From assembly GCA_949317995.1 (NCBI GenBank), contig OX439041.1:3970501-4034500 (forward strand): a stretch of DNA of 64,000 nucleotides, read 5' to 3'. This document shows positions 1 to 12,200 of this stretch, piece after piece. Under the pieces are notes generated by a model, which was not told where the DNA came from, searched no databases, and saw only the letters and a program-made list of their open reading frames with translations. This DNA comes from Acholoe squamosa. Lineage: Eukaryota; Annelida; Polychaeta; Phyllodocida; Polynoidae. The position numbers and the translations under genes are program-made. The number at the start of each line of letters is the position of its first letter. The first letter of the stretch is position 1.

Positions 1-50
1 GCAGGTTGCACCGTTCTCACACTGATTTGGACTGCAATCATTGATATCGT
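1..50 (-). CDS. EGF-repeat protein, exon copy 1 (partial, cut by window edge)
   Basis: This is the 5' part of a 114-nt EGF exon whose 3' half lies beyond the left edge of the window. The acceptor is visible just above position 50: on the minus strand a pyrimidine-rich CTCCCTTTTACAG precedes the exon. It encodes the first 16 complete codons after the split Asp codon, including cysteines 1 and 2 of the domain. Confidence 0.8.
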
Positions 51-1456
51 CTGTAAAAGGGAGATAAACATAAGAGAATCTGCTCCTTATCATTTAACAT
101 TCTATAGCCGATAGTGGAGTAGTGCACCAGACCCGACAATTGTCATGATGCACGAATGCACCCCTGGTGAGTAACTCACCTGGGCTATATTTGTGCATTA
201 TGACCTTCAGTATTGATAAATTGCACGAAGGGAGACATGACACTCGAATAGGCGATGACATATGGAGTATATATTCTACTAATGCTGCACCAATTCATTT
301 GCAGGTTTTAAGAACAGTAAGTGAGTTTTAAAATCGGGTTGAAGTCAGATAAATGTCAGAGTAAGTTGGCATGTATGAGATTCACCCTGACTCTAAGGAC
401 TTGATTAAGATTTCTAAACACATAGGGGATGTATTATAACAACAGAAAAAACATTTAAATAGTGAATGATTGGCCTAAAATCAATTGAAAAACAATAGAA
501 AATGAGGCTTCAGCTGCTGAAAAGAGTGCTTTGCAGGGGCTGGGTAGTAACAGAGTGGCTGGGAGTGCCCAATAAATGCTTAAAATCAAAGCCAGGGCCT
601 TATTCTATCATATAAACCACAGATGTGCATGTATTTGGGTGTAACAGAGAAGCTATGGGACCAGAAATCATTTCATCAAGGGCATTACACGATTCATCAC
701 GCGCCTTACATCAGGCAAGCAACTCTGGTTTTGGGCAACCAAGGCATGTTGAGACTCATTTCTTTTTTTTTAAATGGCACCTCATCAATAGATATATGCC
801 ATAGGATGGGTTAGATAAGCCAGTAACGATTAATACAGCCTGTACATACACAAGTGCTGTTCAAGAGGGGTGGGTTGACTTCAAAAATACTTGAATGTGT
901 ATTGCCCGCAAAGGGTGAATAGTACTCAAAAAAGAATTTCACCAAAATTCCCCTATACAGACCCCTTGATGGTGATGAGAAGGAAGTCTGAGGATACTAT
1001 ATTTTTAGCTGATCTAATGCCATAAATGATTCATCATGAGACTGACATCACTATTTTCAACTTAGAAGAATGGTTAGCGCAAGAAAAAAATTGAGACATA
1101 TCACCTCCATTCCCCATGGAATTGTTTCTTTGGACCCCCCACTAAGGAATAAATAAAATTATGGTGGTCTCTTACTGCTTTGCTTGATGGTTCAGGGGGT
1201 GGAATGAGGTTGAAATTGAAAGAAAATGCTATTTTGGGCCATTTTTTAACTTTGGGCCATTATATCTCAAAAGATTCTGGTCCGACATATGCAAATTTGA
1301 CCTTTCTTTGATTCCCAGGATTTTTACTTTCAAATAACACCAAAAAGAGGAAGAATGTTTAAATAGTTTTTATTCTGCACACCCTAACCAAAAAAAGACA
1401 CTAAAAAGCAGAAAGTGGGAGCTTTGTCAGGAATCGCCCATATATAGATAACATAC

Positions 1457-1570
1457 CCTCACAGTTGTTGCCCGTGTAGCCTGGTGCACAGGTACATGTG
1501 TACAAACCCACTTCATCATTGCAGGTTGCACCGTTCTCACACTGATTTGGACTGCAATCATTGATATCGT
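1457..1570 (-). CDS. EGF-repeat protein, exon copy 2: one calcium-binding EGF domain
   Basis: Exon of 114 nt, phase 1 at both ends, encoding one 38-residue EGF domain with six cysteines at residues 6, 11, 17, 26, 28 and 37. Residues 2-6 (DINDC) fit the calcium-binding D-x-N-D-C signature. Residues 17-26 fit the Asx beta-hydroxylation motif with Asp19. Thr16 sits in an O-fucose motif (C-x4-T-C) and Thr33 in an EOGT motif (C-x2-GYTG-x2-C). On the minus strand the acceptor is CTCCCTTTTACAG before the exon and the donor is GAGG/GTATGT after it. The domain is typical of secreted or cell-surface proteins such as Notch-like or fibropellin-like proteins. The parent gene cannot be named because its ends and other domains lie outside the window. 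The neighbouring exons in both directions are the same domain, about 1,520 bp away. Confidence 0.87.
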
Positions 1571-2976
1571 CTGTAAAAGGGAGGTAAACATAAGAGAATC
1601 TGCTCCTTATCATTTAACATTCTATAGCCGATAGTGGAGTAGTGCACCAGACCCGACAATTGTCATGATGCACGAATGCACCCCTGGTGAGTAACTCACC
1701 TGGGCTATATTTGTGCATTATGACCTTCAGTATTGATAAATTGCACGAAGGGAGACATGACACTCGAATAGGCGATGACATATGGAGTATATATTCTACT
1801 AATGCTGCACCAATTCATTTGCAGGTTTTAAGAACAGTAAGTGAGTTTTAAAATCGGGTTGAAGTCAGATAAATGTCAGAGTAAGTTGGCAAGTATGAGA
1901 TTCACCCTGACTCTAAGGACTTGATTAAGATTTCTAAACACATAGGGGATGTATTATAACAACAGAAAAACATTTAAATAGTGAATGATTGGCCTAAAAT
2001 CAATTGAAAAAAAAATAGAAAATGAGGCTTGAGCTGCTGAAAAGAGTGCTTTGCAGGGGCTGGGTAGTAGCAGAGTGGCTGGGAGTGCCCAATAAATGCT
2101 TAAAATCAAAGCCAGGGCCTTATTCTATCATATAAACCACAGATGTGCATGTATTTGGGTGTAACAGAGAAGCTATGGGACCAGAAATCATTTCATCAAG
2201 GGCATTACACGATTCATCATGCGCCTTACATCAGGCAAGCAACTCTGGTTTTGGGCAACCAAGGCATGTTGAGACTCATTTCTTTTTTTTTAAATGGCAC
2301 TTCATCAATAGATATATGCCATAGGATGGGTTAGATAAGCCAGTAACGATTAATACAGCCTGTACATACACAAGTGCTGTTTAAGAGGGGTGGGTTGACT
2401 TCAAAAATACTTGAATGTGTATTGCCCGCAAAGGGTGAATAGTACTCAAAAAAGAATTTCACCAAAATTCCCCTATACAGACCCCTTGATGGTGATGAGA
2501 AGGAAGTCTGAGGATACTATATTTTTAGCTGATCTAATGCCATAAATGATTCATCATGAGACTGACATCACTATTTTCCACTTAGAAGAATGGTTAGCGC
2601 AAGAAAAAAATTGAGACATATCACCTCCATTCCCCATGGAATTGTTTCTTTGGACCCCCCACTAAGGAATAAATAAAATTATGGTGGTCTCTTACTGCTT
2701 TGCTTGATGGTTCAGGGGGTGGAATGAGGTTGAAATTGAAAGAAAATGCTATTTTGGGCCATTTTTTAACTTTGGGCCATTATATCTCAAAAGATTCTGG
2801 TCCGACATATGCAAATTTGACCTTTCTTTGATTCCCAGGATTTTTACTTTCAAATAACACCAAAAAGAGGAAGAATGTTTAAATAGTTTTTATTCTGCAC
2901 ACCCTAACCAAAAAAAGACACTAAAAAGCAGAAAGTGGGAGCTTTGTCAGGAATCGCCCATATATAGATAACATAC

Positions 2977-3090
2977 CCTCACAGTTGTTGCCCGTGTAGC
3001 CTGGTGCACAGGTACATGTGTACAAACCCACTTCATCATTGCAGGTTGCACCGTTCTCACACTGATTTGGACTGCAATCATTGATATCGT
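2977..3090 (-). CDS. EGF-repeat protein, exon copy 3
   Basis: The exon matches copy 2 exactly in protein sequence, phase and splice sites, and lies exactly 1,520 bp from it. The intron on its 5' (higher-coordinate) side is enlarged: it runs to 7537 and contains the first MITE satellite array. Confidence 0.86.
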
Positions 3091-4483
3091 CTGTAAAAGG
3101 GAGGTAAACATAAGAGAATCTGCTCCTTATCATTTAACATTCTATAGCCGATAGTGGAGTAGTGCACCAGACCCGACAATTGTCATGATGCACGAATGCA
3201 CCCCTGGTGAGTAACTCACCTGGGCTATATTTGTGCATTATGACCTTCAGTATTGATAAATTGCACGAAGGGAGACATGACACTCAAATAGGCGATGACA
3301 TATGGAGTATATATTCTACTAATGCTGCACCAATTCATTTGCAGGTTTTAAGAACAGTAAGTGAGTTTTAAAATCGGGTTGAAGTCAGATAAATGTCAGA
3401 GTAAGTTGGCAAGTATGAGATTCACCCTGACTCTAAGGACTTGATTAAGATTTCTAAACACATAGGGGATGTATTATAACAACAGAAAAACATTTAAATA
3501 GTGAATGATTGGCCTAAAATCAATTGAAAAAAAAATAGAAAATGAGGCTTGAGCTGCTGAAAAGAGTGCTTTGCAGGGGCTGGGTAGTAGCAGGGTGGCT
3601 GGGAGTGCCCAATAAATGCTTAAAATCAAAGCCAGGGCCTTATTCTATCATATAAACCACAGATGTGCATGTATTTGGGTGTAACAGAGAAGCTATGGGA
3701 CCAGAAATCATTTCATCAAGGGCATTACATGATTCATCACGCGCCTTACATCAGGCAAGCAACTCTGGTTTTGGGCAACCAAGGCATGTTGAGACTCATT
3801 TCTTTTTTTTTAAATGGCACCTCATCAATAGATATATGCCATAGGATGGGTTAGATAAGCCAGTAACGATTAATACAGCCTGTACATACACAAGTGCTGT
3901 TTAAGAGGGGTGGGTTGACTTCAAAAATACTTGAATGTGTATTGCCCGCAAAGGGTGAATAGTACTCAAAAAAGAATTTCACCAAAATTCCCCTATACAG
4001 ACCCCTTGATGGTGATGAGAAGGAAGTCTGAGGATACTATATTTTTAGCTGATCTAATGCCATAAATGATTCATCATGAGACTGACATCACTATTTTCAA
4101 CTTAGAAGAATGGTTAGCGTAAGAAAAAAATTGAGACATATCACCTCCATTCCCCATGGAATTGTTTCTTTGGACCCCCCACTAAGGAATAAATAAAATT
4201 ATGGTGGTCTCTTACTGCTTTGCTTGATGGTTCAGGGGGTGGAATGAGGTTGAAATTGAAAGAAAATGCTATTTTGGGCCATTTTTTAACTTTGGGCCAT
4301 TATATCTCAAAAGATTCTGGTCCGACATATGCAAATTTGACCTTTCTTTGATTCCCAGGATTTTTACTTTCAAATAACACCAAAAAGAGGAAGAATGTTT
4401 AAATAGTTTTTATTCTGCACGCCCTAACCCAAAAAAGACACTAAAAAGCAGAAAGTGGGAGCTTTGTCAGGATATCCATTTAA

Positions 4484-4954
4484 GGTGGTACCACCCTAAA
4501 TATGCGCTGCGACCCGAAAAAATCCACTATCGCTGACACTTGACAAAATATTTCAAATACTTAAAATTTCCTCAGAACTAAGCCAAATATACCAGATTGT
4601 AGCTTTTGAAATGGCAAAAATCATACACTAGGTCTGTCATAACAAAGTGCAATCAGATTTTTCGCAAATCGCCATGGAAACCACCGATGTGATTTTGTGG
4701 TCTGCCACCTGAGTCACTACACATCTATCATAGGTCCCTTTGGTCCGCAGTAAATGATCTAAATTATTTTCATTCTTTTCCAATCTTTTTTTAAAAATAT
4801 TCTCCAAGCCTCCAGGATAATTTTAATGCCAATATATACACAGACAACCTGTTTAGAACCCATTTTATAGCCCTAGAAGTGAAAAATTGACTGTATTTAG
4901 TGCAGGACTTTTACCATTCTACCCGGAAGTGACCTGATTTAGGGTGGTACCACC
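4484..4954. mobile_element. piggyBac-like MITE, copy A1
   Basis: Element of 471 bp flanked by TTAA on both sides (4480-4483 and 4955-4958). Its terminal inverted repeats are 18 bp (GGTGGTACCACCCTAAAT), and the outer 12 bases are themselves a perfect palindrome. TTAA flanks are characteristic of piggyBac-type transposition. The interior has no transposase frame, so it is non-autonomous. Confidence 0.75.
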
Positions 4955-5775
4955 TTAACAGAAAAGTTTGTTTTTTTGGTTGCCATGGTTACCACAAAAT
5001 TCCTTCATAAATACAATATTTTAAGTCCCTTTAGTCAGAAACAACCCTAAAATTCTGCCTAAAAACGACATTTTTTTGGTAATTTGGGCCTATTGAGATC
5101 ATGGTCTGGTGTGCGCAGGCACAAATTGCTCAAAAAATGTCCCGTTTTAGGGTATCCATCTTCAATCGAACGTAGCGAAAAATCTGATTGCACTATGTCC
5201 TGTCAAATGTACCTCCAAACGTGCCTCAAACCATCTATTTTATGCCAGAATATCCCACTTAAGTCTCAGGAAATTAGGGAAAGCAGTAGAAACAATAAAA
5301 ATGCCCAATTATGGTCCTTTTTGAAGCCAAAATGGCTCTTTTGGGCCTAAATTGGGCATAACGAACAATGACAAGCTGTTATGTTGCCATGGCAACCAAT
5401 AACAAACAATAGAATTCTGATCAATTAGGCACCCTATCTATTGCTTGACCCCATACCTTGATATCCAGTGTCAGAGCTGACATGTACCTTGTTAAAAATG
5501 TACCCATTTCTTCAAATTTAGCTAAGAACTGGAAATTCCCCTGATATACCCTCAATGGCCTGAACAGTAAAAAGCCAGTTTTGGGGCCTATATTCAATGA
5601 AAATCATGTGATTTTAGGGTCAAATCAAAGCAAATCTACAGTTTAACACCTCATTATCCATATAGGAGAGGGCCTAAACACTAATAAGTAATGATGATTT
5701 TAAAAAAAAATAGGGTTAAGGGAAAAAAATGGCACAGATTTCTGCTGATCCTTGCATAATCCCATCCCCTGTTAA
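4955..5775. repeat. Satellite spacer between MITE copies A1 and A2
   Basis: An 821-bp segment bounded by TTAACAG and CTGTTAA. It contains a perfect 14-bp palindrome GTTGCCATGGCAAC at 5383-5396, which equals the symmetric RFX X-box motif, and a close relative at 4979-4992. The same segment recurs at 6247-7066 and 15367-16186. No gene is seen. Confidence 0.7.
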
Positions 5776-6246
5776 GGTGGTACCACCCTAAATATGCGCT
5801 GCGACCCGAAAAAATCCACTATCGCTGACACTTGACAAAATATTTCAAATACTTAAAATTTCCTCAGAACTAAGCCAAATATACCAGATTGTAGCTTTTG
5901 AAATGGCAAAAATCATACACTAGGTCTGTCATAACAAAGTGCAATCAGATTTTTCGCAAATCGCCATGGAAACCACCGATGTGATTTTGTGGTCTGCCAC
6001 CTGAGTCACTACACATCTATCATAGGTCCCTTTGGTCCGCAGTAAATGATCTAAATTATTTTCATTCTTTTCCAATCTTTTTTTAAAAATATTCTCCAAG
6101 CCTCCAGGATAATTTTAATGCCAATATATACACAGACAACCTGTTTAGAACCCATTTTATAGCCCTAGAAGTGAAAAATTGACTGTATTTAGTGCAGGAC
6201 TTTTACCATTCTACCCGGAAGTGACCTGATTTAGGGTGATACCACC
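5776..6246. mobile_element. piggyBac-like MITE, copy A2
   Basis: Full 471-bp copy with TTAA at 5772-5775 and 6247-6250. One substitution in the right terminal repeat (GGTGATACCACC) breaks the 12-bp palindrome. Confidence 0.75.
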
Positions 6247-7066
6247 TTAACAGAAAAGTTTGTTTTTTTGGTTGCCATGGTTACCACAAAATTCCTTCAT
6301 AAATACAATATTTTAAGTCCCTTTAGTCAGAAACAACCCTAAAATTCTGCCTAAAAACGACATTTTTTTGGTAATTTGGGCCTATTGAGATCATGGTCTG
6401 GTGTGCGCAGGCACAAATTGCTCAAAAAATGTCCCGTTTTAGGGTATCCATCTTCAATCGAACGTAGCGAAAAATCTGATTGCACTATGTCCTGTCAAAT
6501 GTACCTCCAAACGTGCCTCAAACCATCTATTTTATGCCAGAATATCCCACTTAAGTCTCAGGAAATTAGGGAAAGCAGTAGAAACAATAAAAATGCCCAA
6601 TTATGGTCCTTTTTGAAGCCAAAATGGCTCTTTTGGGCCTAAATTGGGCATAACGAACAATGACAAGCTGTTATGTTGCCATGGCAACCAATAACAAACA
6701 ATAGAATTCTGATCAATTAGGCACCCTATCTATTGCTTGACCCCATACCTTGATATCCAGTGTCAGAGCTGACATGTACCTTGTTAAAAATGTACCCATT
6801 TCTTCAAATTTAGCTAAGAACTGGAAATTCCCCTGATATACCCTCAATGGCCTGAACAGTAAAAAGCCAGTTTTGGGGCCTATATTCAATGAAAATCATG
6901 TGATTTTAGGGTCAAATCAAAGCAAATCTACAGTTTAACACCTCATTATCCATATAGGAGAGGGCCTAAACACTAATAAGTAATGATGATTTTAAAAAAA
7001 ATAGGGTTAAGGGAAAAAAATGGCACAGATTTCTGCTGATCCTTGCATAATCCCATCCCCTGTTAA

Positions 7067-7533
7067 GGTGGTACCACCCTAAATATGCGCTGCGACCCGA
7101 AAAAATCCACTATCGCTGACACTTGACAAAATATTTCAAATACTTAAAATTTCCTCAGAACTAAGCCAAATATACCAGATTGTAGCTTTTGAAATGGCAA
7201 AAATCATACACTAGGTCTGTCATAACAAAGTGCAATCAGATTTTTCGCAAATCGCCATGGAAACCACCGATGTGATTTTGTGGTCTGCCACCTGAGTCAC
7301 TACACATCTATCATAGGTCCCTTTGGTCCGCAGTAAATGATCTAAATTATTTTCATTCTTTTCCAATCTTTTTTTAAAAATATTCTCCAAGCCTCCAGGA
7401 TAATTTTAATGCCAATATATACACAGACAACCTGTTTAGAACCCATTTTATAGCCCTAGAAGTGAAAAATTGACTGTATTTAGTGCAGGACTTTTACCAT
7501 TCTACCCGGAAGTGACCTGATTTAGGGTGGTAC
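7067..7533. mobile_element. piggyBac-like MITE, copy A3 (truncated)
   Basis: The copy lacks its last four bases and the right TTAA. It ends in GGTGGTAC fused to the host donor region of the EGF exon at 7538. Confidence 0.75.
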
Positions 7534-7537
7534 ATAC

Positions 7538-7651
7538 CCTCACAGTTGTTGCCCGTGTAGCCTGGTGCACAGGTACATGTGTACAAACCCACTTCATCAT
7601 TGCAGGTTGCACCGTTCTCACACTGATTTGGACTGCAATCATTGATATCGT
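7538..7651 (-). CDS. EGF-repeat protein, exon copy 4, donor abutting a MITE array
   Basis: The exon is intact and identical in protein to the others. Its donor GTATGT is preserved, but the intron sequence directly after it is replaced by the truncated terminal repeat of a MITE (GGTGGT..., plus strand, ending at about 7533). The host unit has lost about 18 nt here. The following intron is 4,447 bp instead of about 1.4 kb. Confidence 0.84.
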
Positions 7652-9047
7652 CTGTAAAAGGGAGATAAACATAAGAGAATCTGCTCCTTATCATTTAACA
7701 TTATATAGCCGATAGTGGAGTAGTGCACCAGACCCGACAATTGTCATGATGCACGAATGCACCCCTGGTGAGTAACTCACCTGGGCTATATTTGTGCATT
7801 ATGACCTTCAGTATTGATAAATTGCACGAAGGGAGACATGACACTCAAATAGGCAATGACATATGGAGTATATATTCTACTAATGCTGCACCAATTCATT
7901 TGCAGGTTTTAAGAACAGTAAGTGAGTTTTAAAATCGGGTTGAAGTCAGATAAATGTCAGAGTAAGTTGGCAAGTATGAGATTCACCCTGACTCTAAGGA
8001 CTTGATTAAGATTTCTAAACACATAGGGGATGTATTATAACAACAGAAAAACATTTAAATAGTGAATGATTGGCCTAAAATCAATTGAAAAAAAAATAGA
8101 AAATGAGGCTTGAGCTGCTGAAAAGAGTGCTTTGCAGGGGCTGGGTAGTAGCAGAGTGGCTGGGAGTGCCCAATAAATGCTTAAAATCAAAGCCAGGGCC
8201 TTATTCTATCATATAAACCACAGATGTGCATGTATTTGGGTGTAACAGAGAAGCTATGGGACCAGAAATCATTTCATCAAGGGCATTACACGATTCATCA
8301 TGCGCCTTACATCAGGCAAGCAACTCTGGTTTTGGGCAACCAAGGCATGTTGAGACTCATTTCTTTTTTTTTAAATGGCACCTCATCAATAGATATATGC
8401 CATAGGATGGGTTAGATAAGCCAGTAACGATTAATACAGCCTGTACATACACAAGTGCTGTTTAAGAGGGGTGGGTTGACTTCAAAAATACTTAAATGTG
8501 TATTGCCCGCAAAGGGTGAATAGTACTCAAAAAAGAATTTCACCAAAATTCCCCTATACAGACCCCTTGATGGTGATGAGAAGGAAGTCTGAGGATACTA
8601 TATTTTTAGCTGATCTAATGCCATAAATGATTCATCATGAGACTGACATCACTATTTTCAACTTAGAAGAATGGTTAGCGCAAGAAAAGAATTGAGACAT
8701 ATCACCTCCATTCCCCATGGAATTGTTTCTTTGGACCCCCCACTAAGGAATAAATAAAATTATGGTGGTCTCTTACTGCTTTGCTTGATGGTTCAGGGGG
8801 TGGAATGAGGTTGAAATTGAAAGAAAATGCTATTTTGGGCCATTTTTTAACTTTGGGCCATTATATCTCAAAAGATTCTGGTCCGACATATGCAAATTTG
8901 ACCTTTCTTTGATTCCCAGGATTTTTACTTTCAAATAACACCAAAAAGAGGAAGAATGTTTAAATAGTTTTTATTCTGCACACCCTAACCACTAAAAAGC
9001 AGAAAGTGGGAGCTTTGTCAGGAATCGCCCATATATAGATAACATAC

Positions 9048-9161
9048 CCTCACAGTTGTTGCCCGTGTAGCCTGGTGCACAGGTACATGTGTACAAACCC
9101 ACTTCATCATTGCAGGTTGCACCGTTCTCACACTGATTTGGACTGCAATCATTGATATCGT
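9048..9161 (-). CDS. EGF-repeat protein, exon copy 5
   Basis: Consensus 38-residue domain. The spacing to copy 4 is 1,510 bp rather than 1,520. The intron just after the donor carries a 10-bp deletion near 8990 that is shared with the copies at 18168 and 19678. Confidence 0.86.
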
Positions 9162-10566
9162 CTGTAAAAGGGAGATAAACATAAGAGAATCTGCTCCTTA
9201 TCATTTAACATTCTATAGCCAATAGTGGAGTAGTGCACCAGACCCGACAATTGTCATGATGCACGAATGCACCCCTGGTGAGTAACTCACCTGGGCTATA
9301 TTTGTGCATTATGACCTTCAGTATTGATAAATTGCACAAAGGGAGACATGACACTCAAATAGGCAATGACATATGGAGTATATATTCTACTAATGCTGCA
9401 CCAATTCATTTGCAGGTTTTAAGAACAGTAAGTGAGTTTTAAAATCGGGTTGAAGTCAGATAAATGTCAGAGTAAGTTGGCAAGTATGAGATTCACCCTG
9501 ACTCTAAGGACTTGATTAAGATTTCTAAACACATAGGGGATGTATTATAACAACAGAAAAACATTTAAATAGTGAATGATTGGCCTAAAATCAATTGAAA
9601 AAAAATAGAAAATGAGGCTTGAGCTGCTGAAAAGAGTGCTTTGCAGGGGCTGGGTAGTAGCAGAGTGGCTGGGAGTGCCCAATAAATGCTTAAAATCAAA
9701 GCCAGGGCCTTATTCTATCATATAAACCACAGATGTGCATGTATTTGGGTGTAACAGAGAAGCTATGGGACCAGAAATCATTTCATCAAGGGCATTACAC
9801 GATTCATCATGCGCCTTACATCAGGCAAGCAACTCTGGTTTTGGGCAACCAAGGCATGTTGAGACTCATTTCTTTTTTTTTAAATGGCACCTCATCAATA
9901 GATATATGCCATAGGATGGGTTAGATAAGCCAGTAACGATTAATACAGCCTGTACATACACAAGTGCTGTTTAAGAGGGGTGGGTTGACTTCAAAAATAC
10001 TTGAATGTGTATTGCCCGCAAAGGGTGAATAGTACTCAAAAAAGAATTTCACCAAAATTCCCCTATACAGACCCCTTGATGGTGATGAGAAGGAAGTCTG
10101 AGGATACTATATTTTTAGCTGATCTAATGCCATAAATGATTCATCATGAGACTGACATCACTATTTTCAACTTAGAAGAATGGTTAGCGTAAGAAAAAAA
10201 TTGAGACATATCACCTCCATTCCCCATGGAATTGTTTCTTTGGACCCCCCACTAAGGAATAAATAAAATTATGGTGGTCTCTTACTGCTTTGCTTGATGG
10301 TTCAGGGGGTGGAATGAGGTTGAAATTGAAAGAAAATGCTATTTTGGGCCATTTTTTAACTTTGGGCCATTATATCTCAAAAGATTCTGGTCCGACATAT
10401 GCAAATTTGACCTTTCTTTGATTCCCAGGATTTTTACTTTCAAATAACACCAAAAAGAGGAAGAATGTTTAAATAGTTTTTATTCTGCACGCCCTAACCC
10501 AAAAAAGACACTAAAAAGCAGAAAGTGGGAGCTTTGTCAGGAATCGCCCATATATAGATAACATAC

Positions 10567-10680
10567 CCTCACAGTTGTTGCCCGTGTAGCCTGGTGCACA
10601 GGTACATGTGTACAAACCCACTTCATCATTGCAGGTTGCACCGTTCTCACACTGATTTGGACTGCAATCATTGATATCGT
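10567..10680 (-). CDS. EGF-repeat protein, exon copy 6
   Basis: Consensus domain with normal splice sites. The pre-acceptor tract carries the variant GGGAGGTAAAC (plus strand), shared with the copies at 1457, 2977 and 12087. Confidence 0.86.
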
Positions 10681-12086
10681 CTGTAAAAGGGAGGTAAACA
10701 TAAGAGAATCTGCTCCTTATCATTTAACATTCTATAGCCGATAGTGGAGTAGTGCACCAGACCCGACAATTGTCATGATGCACGAATGCACCCCTGGTGA
10801 GTAACTCACCTGGGCTATATTTGTGCATTATGACCTTCAGTATTGATAAATTGCACAAAGGGAGACATGACACTCGAATAGGCGATGACATATGGAGTAT
10901 ATATTCTACTAATGCTGCACCAATTCATTTGCAGGTTTTAAGAACAGTAAGTGAGTTTTAAAATCGGGTTGAAGTCAGATAAATGTCAGAGTAAGTTGGC
11001 AAGTATGAGATTCACCCTGACTCTAAGGACTTGATTAAGATTTCTAAACACATAGGGGATGTATTATAACAACAGAAAAACATTTAAATAGTGAATGATT
11101 GGCCTAAAATCAATTGAAAAAAAAATAGAAAATGAGGCTTGAGCTGCTGAAAAGAGTGCTTTGCAGGGGCTGGGTAGTAGCAGAGTGGCTGGGAGTGCCC
11201 AATAAATGCTTAAAATCAAAGCCAGGGCCTTATTCTATCATATAAACCACAGATGTGCATGTATTTGGGTGTAACAGAGAAGCTATGGGACCAGAAATCA
11301 TTTCATCAAGGGCATTACACGATTCATCATGCGCCTTACATCAGGCAAGCAACTCTGGTTTTGGGCAACCAAGGCATGTTGAGACTCATTTCTTTTTTTT
11401 TAAATGGCACTTCATCAATAGATATATGCCATAGGATGGGTTAGATAAGCCAGTAACGATTAATACAGCCTGTACATACACAAGTGCTGTTTAAGAGGGG
11501 TGGGTTGACTTCAAAAATACTTGAATGTGTATTGCCCGCAAAGGGTGAATAGTACTCAAAAAAGAATTTCACCAAAATTCCCCTATACAGACCCCTTGAT
11601 GGTGATGAGAAGGAAGTCTGAGGATACTATATTTTTAGCTGATCTAATGCCATAAATGATTCATCATGAGACTGACATCACTATTTTCCACTTAGAAGAA
11701 TGGTTAGCGCAAGAAAAAAATTGAGACATATCACCTCCATTCCCCATGGAATTGTTTCTTTGGACCCCCCACTAAGGAATAAATAAAATTATGGTGGTCT
11801 CTTACTGCTTTGCTTGATGGTTCAGGGGGTGGAATGAGGTTGAAATTGAAAGAAAATGCTATTTTGGGCCATTTTTTAACTTTGGGCCATTATATCTCAA
11901 AAGATTCTGGTCCGACATATGCAAATTTGACCTTTCTTTGATTCCCAGGATTTTTACTTTCAAATAACACCAAAAAGAGGAAGAATGTTTAAATAGTTTT
12001 TATTCTGCACACCCTAACCAAAAAAAGACACTAAAAAGCAGAAAGTGGGAGCTTTGTCAGGAATCGCCCATATATAGATAACATAC

Positions 12087-12200
12087 CCTCACAGTTGTTG
12101 CCCGTGTAGCCTGGTGCACAGGTACATGTGTACAAACCCACTTCATCATTGCAGGTTGCACCGTTCTCACACTGATTTGGACTGCAATCATTGATATCGT
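12087..12200 (-). CDS. EGF-repeat protein, exon copy 7
   Basis: Consensus domain. The intron on its 5' side (12201-16657, 4,457 bp) holds both the zinc-ribbon ORF element and the second MITE array. By position and shared variants this exon corresponds to copy 3 (2977) in the 9.1-kb duplicated block. Confidence 0.86.

Larger units (their letters stand above)
1..4472. repeat. EGF-exon tandem array, segment 1
   Basis: About three head-to-tail copies of the 1,520-bp unit. The introns are non-coding and nearly identical between copies, differing by scattered single bases and homopolymer lengths. Each intron contains a 15-bp inverted repeat (GGTGAGT-A-ACTCACC, for example 1686-1700). No other gene is seen in the introns. 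Confidence 0.95.
4473..7533. repeat. Satellite array A: MITE plus spacer, about 2.4 units
   Basis: Tandem array of a 1,291-1,292-bp unit, with starts of the TTAAGGTGG motif at 4480, 5772 and 7063. Each unit is a 471-bp MITE followed by a spacer of about 820 bp. The last unit stops four bases short of the MITE end, at the EGF exon donor. The array replaced about 18 bp of the host intron. I see no credible coding region; an 88-codon frame in the spacer starts at TTG and has no recognisable features. Confidence 0.9.

Noticed and set aside
623..814. A 63-codon plus-strand frame with an ATG, repeated in nearly every unit across the window.
   Set aside because: It lies in the EGF intron on the opposite strand, has no recognisable domain, and recurs only because the whole unit is duplicated. 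In some units it is shifted or shortened (40919, 46992), with no sign of selection.
5084..5350. An 88-codon frame in the satellite spacer (also 6376 and 15496).
   Set aside because: It starts at TTG, has no domain, and is identical between copies only because of satellite duplication.
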